64,000 nt of DNA from Tipula vernalis (GCA_958295665.1 OY282560.1:313453236-313517235), one strand, 5' to 3'; counted from the first letter of the stretch, positions 48,446-60,250 are shown. Program-made: numbers and translations. Notes: generated by a model from the letters alone, not told the origin.

Positions 48446-49720
48446 ATTCTCGTCGAAGAGGACCAAAGTATTGAAATCCTGTCAAAAATGATCAAACATT
48501 TTGTTGCTCCAAAATCACTTTTCTCCACGTTTTGAAAGTCCCTGAGTCCGAAGAAGCCCCCCAAAAAAAATGTCCGTCCGTCTGCCTGTGTAGCCATGGT
48601 TCTCGAGAACGGTTACTACGTCAAGGGGGTCGGGTACCTGCCTTACATAAATATTTACCAATTTTTTATACTCGTATATGCTGGTTTGGTGATTGAGTTG
48701 GGCGATGAATTTGGGTTTGAATTGAAGATTAATTTAGGGGTCAATTTACGAGTTAAGTTGGGGTTGAGTTAGAGTTGAATCGAGGTTGGGTGAGGGCTTA
48801 GTGAGCAGTTCAGTTCTTGTATGCATGTAGTATTTCAGATCATGTTGATTTGGGAGTTGAGTTGGGCATGAGTTTGTAGTTGATTTACGGCCTACTTAGT
48901 TTGCAGGTCGAGTTAAGTTTGTGGGGTTGGGCTAAGGTTGAGCTGGGCTGCGATTGAGTTGAGTAAGATAGAGCGGTAAAGTTGGAAATTTATTTGGAGT
49001 TGTATTGTGTGGTGAGTTGGATGTTAGCTTGAGTTGTTTTGAGTTGGGTTCATGTACGAATGTAGCTCTTCGAGTCGCGTCGATTTGAGTATTGAGTTGA
49101 ACGTTGAGTTTTACGGTGAAGTTGAGGGTTGAGTTTGAGGTCGACTTAGAGGTTGAGTTAGGATTGAGTTGAGTTTATACACACATACAGTTTTCACATT
49201 TGTTGGTTTAGGGGTTGATTTTGGGGTTGAGTTTAAGGTTGAGTTGGGGTTAAGTTAAAGTTTATTTGAATTTTTGGGGGGGGGGGGCGAGGGTTTCTAG
49301 GATGATTTCAAAATTAATATGAGTTGAATTCATATACGCATGTATTTTTTGTTGTGGTTGATTCGGGGTTCATTTAGTAATTCAGGTAGGAATTTATTTG
49401 AGAGTTGAGTTGAATTTTGATTTGTTAGTTTGAGTTATTCTGAGTTGATATAATGCAAGCATATAATTTTTCGAACTTTCTTGATTTTGAGAGTTGAGCT
49501 GGGCGTTTTAGTTGAGGGTTGCATTGAACGTTTCGTCATGACGAAAGGTCGAGCCTTGGGATTCAGTTGAGCATTTATTTGGGGGTTGAGTCAGGGGTTG
49601 AGGTAGACATTAGATCAAGGTGAGTTCTTATATGCCTGTAATTTTCGAATCGGTTTGATTTAAGAATTTAATCGAAGAAGGTTGGGTTATAGTTGAGGTT
49701 AGGGTTGGTTTGAGTATGGT
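48446..49720 (+). repeat. Third large copy of composite dispersed repeat, left part
   Basis: It has the order seen at 15130-15800: GACCAAAGTATTGAAATCCT, GTCCGTCCGTCTGCCTG, TCTCGAGAACGG, then about 1 kb of degenerate GGGTTGAGTT decamers with interspersed TATATGC-type blocks. The decamer array is longer than in the first copy. A run of about 12 G lies near 49276-49287. No pogo-like insertion is present here. Confidence 0.82.
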
Positions 49721-50640
49721 TTTACTTGAAGCTCACATTCTAACTAGGATATTCAAAAACCAATTAACAATACCCAGTAGGATTTGGTGAAATGTGTCAA
49801 CAAGTGGAATGCTCGATTAATGACGCTCATAATGTAACAATCAATATCCAACCGATCTGCAACACTACTACTAGATTATTAGCAATTAAGTCTCGAGGTA
49901 TTGATTTATCTGAATGCAACAGCCAGCAAAGTGTATAACATTTGCTTTACCCACTCCCTGATTGCTGATGTACTATCCGAAGCTGTTGCCCTGGTTAAGG
50001 CGCCAAACTATTGAGGATGATATTTTAACTCTGGCTAATAATGGTTTGGGAGCCAGGTTTTACGATGTTGGTAAATTGATCCTCAAAGCGAAAACAACTC
50101 TGGTCCTAGAATAGTTATGTTTTAAGTTGGAAATAAACGGAAATCTCAAGGACAAGACATTAAGTTCGGAAACCTGACTAACTGGTATTATATGAGACCA
50201 TTTAAGAAACAAAATTTTCGGAAAGCAATTGCCTCAAACTTCAAATTTCACAAACCAATTGAAGACATCAAGACTCCCAGAGCGATGATGTCACAGTTAT
50301 TTGTGAAACATGGCGGTATACGACTTTATGGTTGTACGTGCGTTAACTCAACTTTGTCCTCAGTACGTTTTGTCGAACAACTCTTGCTCATTGGTGACCT
50401 TATTCTTTCTGGTATTGTTTGGTTTGACAGGATGGTTTTTTCACGCCTTCTTCAAATGATCAAACATCATTAGCCGTCACCGATTACTTTGCTAGTACAT
50501 CAAAAAAGCAGTTGAACCGGATAAGCAACAGTAGAGGAATAGTAAGGCTGGTGCTGAAATGTACCATGGTACAGTATGAGACTGTTGCGCCTCAGTGAGA
50601 CTGTATGAGGCTGTTGCAGCTCGAATGGAATTTTAATTTT
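49721..50640. other. Unassigned stretch, possibly LINE upstream part
   Basis: A 93-codon open frame (50192-50473, plus) lies here. It has no motif I recognise. Because the LINE that follows is on the same strand, this may be its decayed upstream region, but I cannot show it. Confidence 0.35.
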
Positions 50641-50644
50641 GAAA

Positions 50645-51790
50645 TTAGTTGGGTCTCCTTCACTGATTTCATTCGCGAGTGAACCCTCTGATATCTGCAA
50701 TCTGTTCGCCAAATATTTTGAGGCCATTTACGAACCATCCGCGATGATAGTTTGATCAAATCACACGTCTCCAATTTCTTGTAATCAAACTGAATTTAGT
50801 GTAATAAAATTCATTGAAAAGGAGGTGTATGATTGCTTGCCTCTTCTTGATGTAAAGCCCCCTAGTCATAATGGCATTCCACTTATTCTTATTAAGAATT
50901 GTGCCGATAGTTTAGCTCTTCCGATAACTTACATCTTTGGTAAAAGTATATATTCGGATTGGTAGATCTACAATTACCAATTTGGTCTGTATGTGGACAT
51001 TTATATAGTAGTATTGAGTGCCGACAACAAGTGCCTGTAGTTTACACTGACTTTTCTAAAGCTTTTGCTAAATTGATCATTCGATTCTTGTCTATAAGCG
51101 AGAGAAACTAAATTACGAGTTCATCCCTATCAAGTGGTTGCAATCTTACCTTTCGGATTGGTCACAGTACGATAAGATAAATTATTCTACTTCTCATTAT
51201 ATCGGTGTAACTTGTGGAGTACCGCAAGACAGTTACATTGATCCACTTATGTTTTCGTTATTTATTAATGATGTTGTGGAGTGTTTTAAATTTGCACGCT
51301 CTTTTACGCACATGATAAGAAAAGATTCGCTCCGGTTTCAACAATTTCTGATTGTATAAAATTATAAAGAGGTAAGGTTATTTCTTCCTTTATAATATGG
51401 CTCTTGATAGAGTTGAGTTAATGTCTGACTTGGGTATAATCTGCTCATCTAATCTTTCCTTAATTTTACGCCTCGTTAAGCGTAATCTAAAAACTTTAAT
51501 GACACGCTCACACTAAAATCTTCATATGTGTCGTTTGTTTATTCTATTCTTGATCACTAAATTGAAAGCACCCAGAAATAGTTTGGCTGTACGCTATTCG
51601 TTGCCTACATTCTCAGCGAGTGAATAACTGTGTTCTCCTAACCTTTAAAGATCGCTTTTGATTACGATGATCGGTTTAAAGAACAGGAATTGTTAACGTT
51701 ACTTTTGGCATCATTGACGTTTGAAGTAGAACTTCTTTTAGTATTTGAAATTGTTGACGTTTTGAACATTCACTTGAACACATATTTAAA
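50645..51790 (+). pseudogene. LINE (Jockey/CR1-like) reverse transcriptase relic
   Basis: Scattered over all three plus frames, in the correct order: ICNLFAKYFEAIY (region before the RT), IPLILIKNCAD and LPITYIFGKSI, YTDFSKAFAKL, IKWLQSYLSDW, GVPQDSYIDPLMFSLFINDV, then, in a shifted frame, FYAHD where the catalytic YADD stands in functional enzymes, and a C-terminal VSDLGIICSSNL block. An active enzyme would copy the element RNA at a nicked target. This copy has lost one catalytic Asp and has stops and frameshifts throughout. Confidence 0.85.
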
Positions 51791-51859
51791 TTTCCGAAGC
51801 CCGAACGACTGCATTCGACTGGTTGAACTGATTGTAGTTTATCGACATGGAAGGTGAAG

Positions 51860-52360
51860 TTTGATCTGAATTATCTGGTTTAAAATTAGACTTGTTTGTT
51901 TGAATTTTGATAAGATGATGATTTATTATTATTTGAAAAATGTCGATTATAATTAGAAGTTTGATTTAGTGACGTATTTTGAGTATTACTACTAGACACA
52001 ACTATTAAGTGAATTATTAAAATTTTTACGGCTTTGAATACAGCATCTTTTAAATTTGAAAACCTACACGCTTTGACTAACAAACGGAATGTCATTATGT
52101 TTTTGTTTGAGCTGAACTAGTTCAACTTGCAACCGTTCAACAGGGCGGGCGGCTATCAGAAAATTGTAATAACATCGCAAAGTTTCACGCCTGGTTTAGA
52201 TTTTAAAATTTCTAAAAACAATTCAACAATTTCACAACAAGCTAGGAATTTATCAAGATTTTTAGGAGACCCATCGAACTCAGGTATAATTTGAGCTAAT
52301 GCATCTATATAGCTAGTAAATTTAACCGATACGTTATCGAATTGGCTGCTCACTTAAGGA
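51860..52360 (-). pseudogene. Ty3/gypsy gag fragment
   Basis: The minus frame 52353-52156 contains SYIDALAQIIPEFDGSP and FLACCEIVELF, the pattern of the N-terminal capsid part of insect Ty3/gypsy Gag. A further frame to the left (52095-51886) is Asn/Ser-rich, like a Gag linker. No pol follows: it is cut off by the LINE on the left. Confidence 0.7.
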
Positions 52361-52496
52361 ATAATATTCCAATCTCTCTATATCCTGAGCTTGAATATGT
52401 GAATATTGAATCGAGTAGCTTTTTTCTAACTCTCATTTCAAAGGGCGAAATTCTATATGTTATACGAAATATGAAAAATAAAGCTTTATAATGTTG

Positions 52497-52525
52497 TATG
52501 TCGGGGTCACCAATATAATGATTGT
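52497..52525 (-). other. Candidate primer binding site and LTR edge
   Basis: On the minus strand, TGGTGACCCCGAC begins with TGG and lies upstream of the gag fragment, 12 bases after a TACA, as a tRNA primer binding site after an LTR end would. I cannot assign the tRNA or delimit the LTR from sequence alone. Confidence 0.4.
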
Positions 52526-52529
52526 ACAC

Positions 52530-52800
52530 CGAACACACACAATTTAAATTAACATAAAATGTATTTTTATTTTGAATTGGTTAAATTTATTTATTTTATA
52601 AACTTAATTTATTATTAATTATAATTTCTTAATTTATTTAAATAAAATATTTATTTAAATTTATTGTTTTGCACCTCCTTTTTTGATACACACAAAATGA
52701 GTGGTTGGCGGCCAACACAAAGAGCGGCGTGTTGAAGCGTTGATATCCGAGGCGAGACTACCGAAAAAACAAATAATTTATTTTATTTTGTGTTTGTGTT
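52530..52800. other. AT-rich stretch, perhaps LTR
   Basis: Very AT-rich. If the primer-site call is right, this is the LTR of the gypsy fragment. I could not see a matching second LTR in the window. Confidence 0.35.
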
Positions 52801-52809
52801 GTATGTTCG

Positions 52810-53690
52810 TCTTGCTGTGATTGAGCACGAAAGGGGAAATCGACCCAATAAGCATTCGATGTGGAATGTGTGCCGTCAAGTTTGTAGTGGTTAATTGGGT
52901 GAATCGCTACGGGACTCCCCCGCAAGTGAGTTCTCCCTGCGAAACATGGTTGGTGTCGGTCTGTCTGTGTGTTCGGAGACTGATATTTGATCAGCCGAAT
53001 AGGAGTGGCGATCGCTTCGTTGAAATGTCTTAACTCGTAAGATTCATTAACGGAGTTAATGGGCCGACACAGAGTGAAAGGGAGCAGAATGTGGTCGGTC
53101 GATGGTTGCGTCAGTTACTGTGAAGGAGGATGTTCGTCGAGGCCAACACCTGATAGGATGGGAGCAGGAGGCATCGACCAAATATCGGTGGGCACCTCTT
53201 ATGTTCCTTCACTGAAGTTGCCGTACCGCAGGCAAAGCTGTCCTTACATGTCTGGTGACGCAAGCCAGTGAGTGTGCCATCTGTGTCGTGCTAGGCAGGT
53301 GGGTAGCGGCGAAAGGAATCGTCGAAGCACAGACTAGGCAGGAAGGTTGGGAGCAAGGGCTTCGTCCAATACCTGGTGTGTACCCCGAATCTTCCCTCAT
53401 TATCCATCATACCAGTGCGACACAGGAATGGTGCAGTGACCGAGTTTCCATGTCGGGAAGCAAAGCTGTAACATGCCAGACCAGAAAATGAATTCTGCAG
53501 TTTGGAGTCAGCTTTGGGGCCTGCCAAGAGGTGTTGGCAGTAGCCGTTGACTATCGTGTGATTGTGGTGTGACTCGTTATTATGTATGTCTGCCTGCAAG
53601 TGTTTGTTGACTGAATGTCTGACTCCATTTTGTTTCATGATGTATGTGCACGATACGGTACGTGTGTATGTGTGTAGGTACATGCCTTGT
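52810..53690. other. Compositionally distinct, GC-richer block
   Basis: The stretch is clearly richer in G and C than everything around it and is stop-rich in all frames. Open frames such as 53255-53491 and 53291-53731 lie on opposite strands and have no recognisable domain. An AATAAA lies just after, at 53741-53746. It could be an untranslated or LTR part of an unknown retroelement, or foreign sequence. I cannot decide. Confidence 0.45.
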
Positions 53691-54690
53691 CGCCGAAAAT
53701 ACCCCAAAACAAAAAAACACAAAAGAAACAAAAAATAATAATTAATAAAGGCACTTTGCCGATTTTATTTTTTGTTAGGTACATACATACCATTTACCTG
53801 GTACGGGTTCGTACCAGGTGTCCACATTTTACATGCATGTATAAAACACAAAAACAAAAATTTTTTTGCGCCGATTTTTTTGTGGCGTTTTATCGACCCG
53901 TAAAAACGGACGTTCACTACCGTTATTGATGAAAACGTCGTTGCTAAATTTTCCAATGTCCAAGTTGATGTTCCATGGTCGTCGTTTTACAAAACATGGT
54001 TGATATATTGTTGGACGCTTTGCTTAATTTGCTAACATCAACTGAGAATTACGGCGATAATTGTCGAACACCCGACGAAATTATTGTTGCAGAAATTTTG
54101 ACGAAATTTGATGAAACTGATGAAATGTTGATGTTTCGCTTAGATAGGTACCGGTAACCGGACCACGACGTTGATTTGTTTTTTGTTGAGTTTTAGATAG
54201 ACCCGTAATCGATCTGATCACTTTTACTCGTTTGGTATTTGAGCACTTACCTGTTGCTATTTCTTGCTGTTGTAATTGCAAGAAGAATTGGGCTGTTGGT
54301 TACGGTTACACTACTCTAATAATCACAGAAACGTAAATTGTTCTTTTATTATTTTATTCTTTAGAAAATTTAATTTAATGTCACTTAACAGATTTTGACG
54401 AAAATTATTTTTTTTTTTGTCTGTGTATACGATTCACTTTTATGGGCTACATTCTCGATACCACATTTCAAGCAAATTAGCAACTTTGGTGGCTGAAATC
54501 GAATTTTCTCATTCTCAACCATTTTTGCTAGCTATTAGTAATCAAAATAGCACAAAATCTTGCTGTCAAGTTTTTGAGATGTTAAATCAAACATTAATGT
54601 AATTTTAGGTTAGGTTGAGTGGCATTTCTAAAGAAAATAAAACATCTGTTTCAAAAGTTCGGTTGTAAAGCTGATTTGTTAAAACTTAAA
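53691..54690. other. AT-rich stretch with one perfect small palindrome
   Basis: A perfect 10-bp inverted repeat with 4-base loop lies at 53796-53819. Short open frames (53687-53929, 53975-54157, 54417-54602) have no recognisable domains. Confidence 0.5.
53796..53819. repeat. Perfect hairpin, 10-bp stem
   Basis: ACCTGGTACG, then GGTT, then CGTACCAGGT. The stem is perfect and GC-containing in AT-rich DNA. Confidence 0.9.
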
Positions 54691-54694
54691 ATAT

Positions 54695-55225
54695 TTGTTT
54701 AGAATTAAAAGTGGAGTGGTTACTAATAGGGAGTATTTTCGTGATAGGGAGAATCCTTTTGAATGTAAAGATGCAACTTTTTTTAAACGGAACAGGTTTA
54801 CCAAAGATGCCGCCAACTTTATTATTGAACTTTTTTCAGCAGACCTGAAACGAGTAACTTTACGAAGCAAAGCTATTCCACCTTTTTTGACGATTTAATC
54901 AAACTTTATGTGTTATAATATTAACTTTAACGTTTCGGCGTGATAAAAATACTGCTTTTGTTAGAAGGTGCTTATAAGTTTGAACGTTTTGGACTCTGGA
55001 CATTTTCAATATGTTTCTGGAGATCAGAACTATCACAATCTCCAGCAACCAACAGTAAGTAAACTGTTGCAACAATTTTTAAGTGCGATGAATTCCAGAA
55101 CTAAGAAGTTTATAAAATTTCCTATTTCACTCGAAAATTTGCAGCTAGTCAAGCGGGATTTTTATAAAAAGTATTGGTTTCCAAATGTTGTTGGGTACAT
55201 CGATGGGACCCGAATTGCAATAATT
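54695..55225 (+). pseudogene. PIF/Harbinger transposase fragment
   Basis: Two frames. The first (54695-54898) has FKRNRFTKDAANFIIELF and LRSKAIPPF. The second (from 54968) has a GDQNYHNLQQPTVSKLL block, FIKFP, FYKKYWFPNVVGYIDGTRI. Order and spacing match HARBI1-type transposases, and the Asp in GYIDGTRI is the first catalytic Asp. The stretch that normally carries ALRFYA between the two frames is lost, and the sequence breaks off right after the first Asp, so the rest of the DDE domain is missing. Confidence 0.85.
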
Positions 55226-55490
55226 GTCCCTACGTTAACACATATTTTTAATCACAGTTTTGTAAATGGTATTGTACCGGAAATGTTAAAAACAGCAATT
55301 GTACTTCCATTGTACAAAAATGGTTCGCACTGAGATCTTAATAACTATCGGCCTATTGCATTGCAACCAGTTTTATTAAAAGTTATGGAAAAAGTTATTA
55401 AAAGCAGAATGAACCTTTTCTTAGAGAGTCATAATATAATTAGTAGCTGTCATCACGGGTTTAGAAGTAATTTTTCTATACTCCCGTGCC
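55226..55490 (+). pseudogene. LINE reverse transcriptase fragment joined to Harbinger
   Basis: In the same frame as the Harbinger piece and without a stop between them, the reading changes to IFNHSFVNGIVPEMLKTAIV and PLYKNG, then after one TGA, NNYRPIAL, KVMEKVI and HHGFR. These are RT motif regions 1-2 of Jockey/CR1-type LINEs. The fragment ends near 55490, where the minus-strand gypsy element begins. Confidence 0.82.
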
Positions 55491-57018
55491 CAATCTAACT
55501 ACACTCTCCTTAGTGGTGCTTGTGGCGTAGTCGATGATGGCGAATCTGAAAATTGTTCGCAGTCGTCGTCAGAAGAAATGGCTATTTCGATTTCTGACCA
55601 TGATGGTTCGGGAGTTTCTCGAGTTGTCGGCGATATTGTTGGTAATGTCAGATTTGAGTTGCAACAGGTAACGGCCCTCTTGCATAATTCCTGCACCAGA
55701 CCCGGTCACTCTCTTTAAATAATCTCGGTGGTTTGTCGTTTTTTGATGATGCTTATTTTTTTGCTCCTATAGAGTAAGGATGAATTTTATCAAAATATGT
55801 TTTAACTTGCTGATTATATAGTAGCTCGGATGGAGATCGTGATGTGTTGGCTGATTAGGAACTGAGACAGCTTCAATTGGACACCGGCATCGTTTGATAA
55901 TTTTTTCAGGAAGCTCTTAGTGGTTTGCACCATTCTTTCCGTTTGTCCGTTCGATTATGGGTGGAATAGGGCTACCCGAATGTGGCGGATCAGATTCGAT
56001 TAACAAAAATCACAGAACTCTTCCGATACGATGTCAAAATGTGATCGAAAGTGCTGGTTGCTACATCGTGATGACGTAGATTTGACGATGAACACTTCTA
56101 ACCATTTCGAGAAAGAGTCCACGGTGATGAAAAAACTCTTTCCTCGAAACGGCCCGGCATGATCAATGTGAAGATGGGACGGCTTAGAAAATCAGCATTT
56201 CCCATTTTCGCGCCTGAGCGATTGTAATTGAGATGATTTTCGGAGTTTGTTTGTCTGGATTAAATATCCCAAGACCGATCTGTGATCGATGACAATGGCG
56301 AAATTGTCGACCAAATAAAAATTCGTGAAATTTTTTAGCTCCTTCTACAATGGCGATGGATTTTCGATCGATCTGTGCGTAGTTTCGCTGAGCTTTTCAC
56401 ACTGTTTTCGAATAAAACGATATCGGTTTCTCAGCTCCGTCGGTCCTACGGTGACAGAGTACGACACCCAGACTCGTTATAGTGTATCAAAACTTGGTCG
56501 AACGCTACCATGTTTTTTAGATCATCGAATGCCTCTAGATGAATTTTGGATCCATTCCCACTTTTGGTTCTGATGTAGAAGACGATACAATCGGTTCGGC
56601 GACGGTTGCCTTTTACGGTAGAAAAGTGTGGTAAAAATTCAGGAGGCCCAAGAACGCTTGTAATTGTTTCTTGTCAATCGGTGGTGATGCATTTGTGATG
56701 GCGTGTATCTTTTCCGTAGTTGGGCGAATTTCAAGTCCGTCGATTTTGTAACCGAGATAGTTGGTACTCTAAATTTACATTTTCTTAGCTTAAGGCGAAG
56801 GCCATTCTTCAATTTTGACGCGTGCGGTGACGACGATATCATCGAAGTACGGAAGAACACCTTCAATACCTCCCAGCATTCCCTCGATGAATTTTTGGAA
56901 TATCCCCAGGAGCAGATGAGATTTCGAATTGTAATTTGGAAACTCGGAAAGCTCCCTTGTGGATCACTATCATCTTGTGCATAGACGATTGCTGTTCAAC
57001 AGATAATTGTTGATACGC

Positions 57019-57219
57019 CTATGCTAAATCCAATTTAGCAAAAATTATTCCTCCGTCGATTTGTGACAATAGTGTGCTAATTGCTGGTATCTGGAAACAG
57101 TGTGGTTTCAACGCTTTATTCAGCGTTGATTTATAGTCTCCACAAATTCGTATGGTGCCATCGCTCTTCGGTACTGGAACGATGGGTGTGGTCCAGTCTG
57201 AGTATTCTACCGATTCCAA
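57019..57219 (-). pseudogene. Gypsy RT N-terminal part
   Basis: This 66-codon piece holds [29 protein letters not shown] and IIFAKLDLA, the last containing the first catalytic Asp (LDL). It is in a different frame from the FDD motif that follows, so a frameshift lies between them. Confidence 0.88.
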
Positions 57220-57689
57220 AATGCCTTACTCGATTAATCGATTTAATTCAGCTTCGATTTCGAACCTGATGGCGATTGAAATTCGTCGCAGACGTAATCG
57301 AATTGGATGAATGGTGGTATCGATTTGTAAAGACACTGGTGAACCAGTATAACAGCTCAGTTTATTACTGAATAAATGCTGAAAATTTTTCACAACATTT
57401 TCTACTGGTAGGTTGGCATCGACACGATCGACTTATAGTAAACTGATCCCTAACGGTGAAAACCAGTTACAACTCAAAACGTTGGATCGCGTGCCTCCCA
57501 CAATGAAAATCCATTAAATTCAGCTAACATTAAACTCACTTTTAAAGATGTTGAACGATATGATCGTATAGTTTGACCCTGAATCGACTTCGAAACCACA
57601 TGGCTTATCGTTGATGGTAATGGTTGTCCTCGATTTCGATTGGTTACGAATTACGATTGTGCTTGTTCCTTTTGTTGATCATTGTTGTT

Positions 57690-58262
57690 TTAGCAGAAGA
57701 TCGACATACATGCGTGTGATACATGTGATACACCACATCCATCACAAGGTTGAATTGTAGATTGTGGTCGATTCTGTTGCTTTTGTAGGAATGGCGGTCT
57801 CGAAATTTGCTGAACTTTTTCCGGATGACGAATATCATGAATATTGTTTGTTGCTGCTTCAGCTGTTTGAGCTCGATTGATAACCTGGGTTAGGTTCAGT
57901 CCTACCTCGGCTAGGTGATTTCGTTGCAGTCGTTCGTCTCGAAGGCCACAAACTAGTCGATTACACAACATCTTATCCAATAAGGTACCAAAGTTACAAT
58001 CCATAGCCAATCGACGTAATTTAGCAACATACGAGGCGAACAGTTCGTCAGGTAATTGGTACCGTTTAAAAAATTTGAAGAACACCGCAATTTCAGATGG
58101 TTTGGGAGAAAAATGATTTTTAAGAGTATCTTTAATTTCTTTTAGGGTAAGAGTACTTACCTCTTTAGGTGATGCCAATGTGACGAGGAGATCAAAGAGT
58201 TGAGGTCTGCAAACTGTGAGGAAAATCGCACGTTTCCGTAACTCTACCTCGATCTCGCCCAT
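57690..58262 (-). pseudogene. Gypsy Gag, open frame of 190 codons
   Basis: It starts at an ATG and carries RAIFLTVCRPQLFDLL and TLKEIKDTLKNHFSPKPSE near residues 10-60, YVAKLRRLAMDCNFG near residue 85, and LVCGLRDERLQRN near residue 105, typical of insect Gypsy capsid proteins. A single Cys-rich knuckle, CDGCGVSHVSHAC, lies close to the end, after which the frame runs out. It is the longest uninterrupted part of the element. As Gag it would form the particle and bind the RNA. Confidence 0.85.
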
Positions 58263-58396
58263 TTTTCCGGTTAAACGATATCAAACGGTTCAGTACAACT
58301 GGTTGTTATGGACATTATGTTTTTTACACTGTTAAAGTTAGCCGAAATTTTCCAGCCGAAAGTTAAAAGTCGATAATGCAGATTATGTTATTGACA

Positions 58397-59114
58397 TTCC
58401 AGCCGAAAATAAATCAGCCTCTAGAGTGTTATGTCTGGAGATGGATTGCATTAATGTGACTTGTCAATAGCTATAAAAGTTCAGTTCAAGTTGCCCGTGG
58501 GAAATCTCGGAAAATTCGATTTTCCAAAAATCATAAGAAAATTTGTATAAAATCAGCCTCTAGATTGTTATGTCTGGAGATGGATTGCATTTTTGTCATT
58601 TGTCAATAGCTATCGCAGGAAAAAAATTCAGTTCAAGTTTCCCGTGGGAAATCTCGGGATTTACAATTTTTAAAAATCGAATTTTCCGAGATTTCCCACG
58701 GGAAACTTGAACTGAATTTTTTTCCTGCGAAAGCTATTGACAAATCACATCAACGCAATCCCTCTCCAGACATAACACACTAGAGGCTGGTTTTATACAA
58801 ATTTTCTAATAATTTTTGGAAAATAAATTTTTCCGAGATTTCCCACGGGCTTGAACTGAATTTTTTTCCTGCGATAGCTATTGACAACTCACATCAATGC
58901 AATCCATCTCCAGACATAACACTCTAGAGGCTGATTTTATACAAATTTTCTTATGATTTTTGGAAAATCGAATTTTCCGGGATTTCCCACGGGAAACTTG
59001 AACTGAATTTTTTTTCTGCGATAGCTATTGATAAATCTCATCAATGCAATCCATCTCCAGACATAACACTCTAGAGGCTGATTTTTTTCATCCATTTCTT
59101 ACTTTCGGCTGGAA
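58397..59114. mobile_element. Foldback element built of five 140-bp units
   Basis: The outer ends TTCCAGCCGAAA (58397-58408) and TTTCGGCTGGAA (59103-59114) form a perfect 12-bp inverted repeat. Between them lie two units in one orientation (from 58411 and 58550) and three in the other (to about 59085), meeting near 58665-58675. Each unit carries CAGCCTCTAGAG, GATGGATTGCA, CAATAGCTAT and CCCGTGGGAAATCTCG landmarks. Long arms made of tandem units are the hallmark of Foldback-type (FB, Galileo) elements in Drosophila, but there is no coding sequence to confirm kinship. Confidence 0.85.
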
Positions 59115-60250
59115 CCTTTTTTGAATTTTGACCAAAAACCTAAAATCGATGATACCTCCGGACTAAAGCGCACAATTTCTCTATTGCAAAATCTATATTC
59201 TTTCGTCATTAAGATTACTTGTTACGCTAGCTGCGAATTAATTGTGTGCTCCTTCAAAAACTTAATCCAGTCGTAATTTTTGAATGTTTCTAGTTGATGA
59301 CGAGCTTTATTTTACGATTATCTTATCAAATAAAATTCGACCCAAATTTCTTAGCATATCTTGTTGTTTGTGTATCACAATTCACAATTTACCGCAATGT
59401 TATCAACGGTTATAACAATCTGTGGAAATATCAAATTGTTACGATTGTGCAATAAATTACGAGTAAGAAAAGTAAAAATAAATTGGCAACCATTTTTATT
59501 TCTTTATTTCAATCAACATTATTTTAAAATATCCGTACAAGTATAAAAGAAAGTTCTTTCTACTTGACCTTCTTTGTAAATAACGTACGATGTCTTCCTT
59601 CTGAGGAAAACAATCAAATCCTGATTTTTCATGATAACAGAAATGAAACGAGGAAACCATGTGAGTAACACTTTTATTTTATGTATATTATCGTTAACGT
59701 GTGTAGCACGATAAAATAAAATCTTAGGTTATTTGAAAATAAAAATGTACTCTCCTGTATCTGGAAATTTCAAATTTATTTTCAATTTCGAAAAACACAT
59801 AAAGCAGCACCTTAATTCCATGAAACTAAGCTCGAACCCAACAGTAAAATAACCAAAGAGTAAAATACAATTTTATTTGAAATATTGTGAGCTTTCGACC
59901 TGTAAGGTATAAAGGAAAGTCCACAAGTTTTATGACACAAATATGTAATTGAATTTTATTGTGAATCAAATGATCCATAATAGTTTAAAGCAGCTTAAAG
60001 CTTTTTGTTATTATTCATCGCCATCTCATTATTGTCACCACAGCAATTCACCACAACCGAAAAAGCTTTCGGTTGGTGTCTTTGCAAATTTCAAAGAGTA
60101 TAATATTACTAAGAGAGACAGGCCAAAAGAGACCAAAAATATAACCAACGCTTAAAATAATTGGTGGTAAATGGAAAAAGCACAAATATTATAAAACTTC
60201 GATAATCTTCGATAAAAATACAGTGAAGCTATTAACCAAGGTTCCAGTAC
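59115..60250. other. AT-rich stretch
   Basis: No supported gene. Open frames at 59361-59546 and 59949-60155 have no recognisable domain; the second may belong to the Helitron relic that follows, but I see no motif to prove it. Confidence 0.45.

Larger units (their letters stand above)
55491..58262 (-). pseudogene. Ty3/gypsy retrotransposon, near full order but broken
   Basis: Reading the minus strand from right to left: Gag (58262-57690); a protease-region remnant (about 57680-57250); RT with [16 protein letters not shown] and CGDY (57219-57019), a later YFDDI motif near 56840 in another frame; RNase H near 56340-56560 with GVVLCHRRTDG and YAQIDR; and an integrase remnant (about 55700-56240) with DHAGPF, VDSFSKW and SNGQTE. 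Many stops and frame changes separate them. I see no LTRs: the left end stops near 55490. Orientation is opposite to the host gene. Confidence 0.9.

Noticed and set aside
48690..49720. Telomere-like GGGTT repeats
   Set aside because: The units are degenerate decamers inside a dispersed repeat, not a perfect short telomeric array.
53255..53731. Overlapping plus and minus frames in the GC-richer block
   Set aside because: They overlap on opposite strands, have no motifs and no splice signals worth calling.
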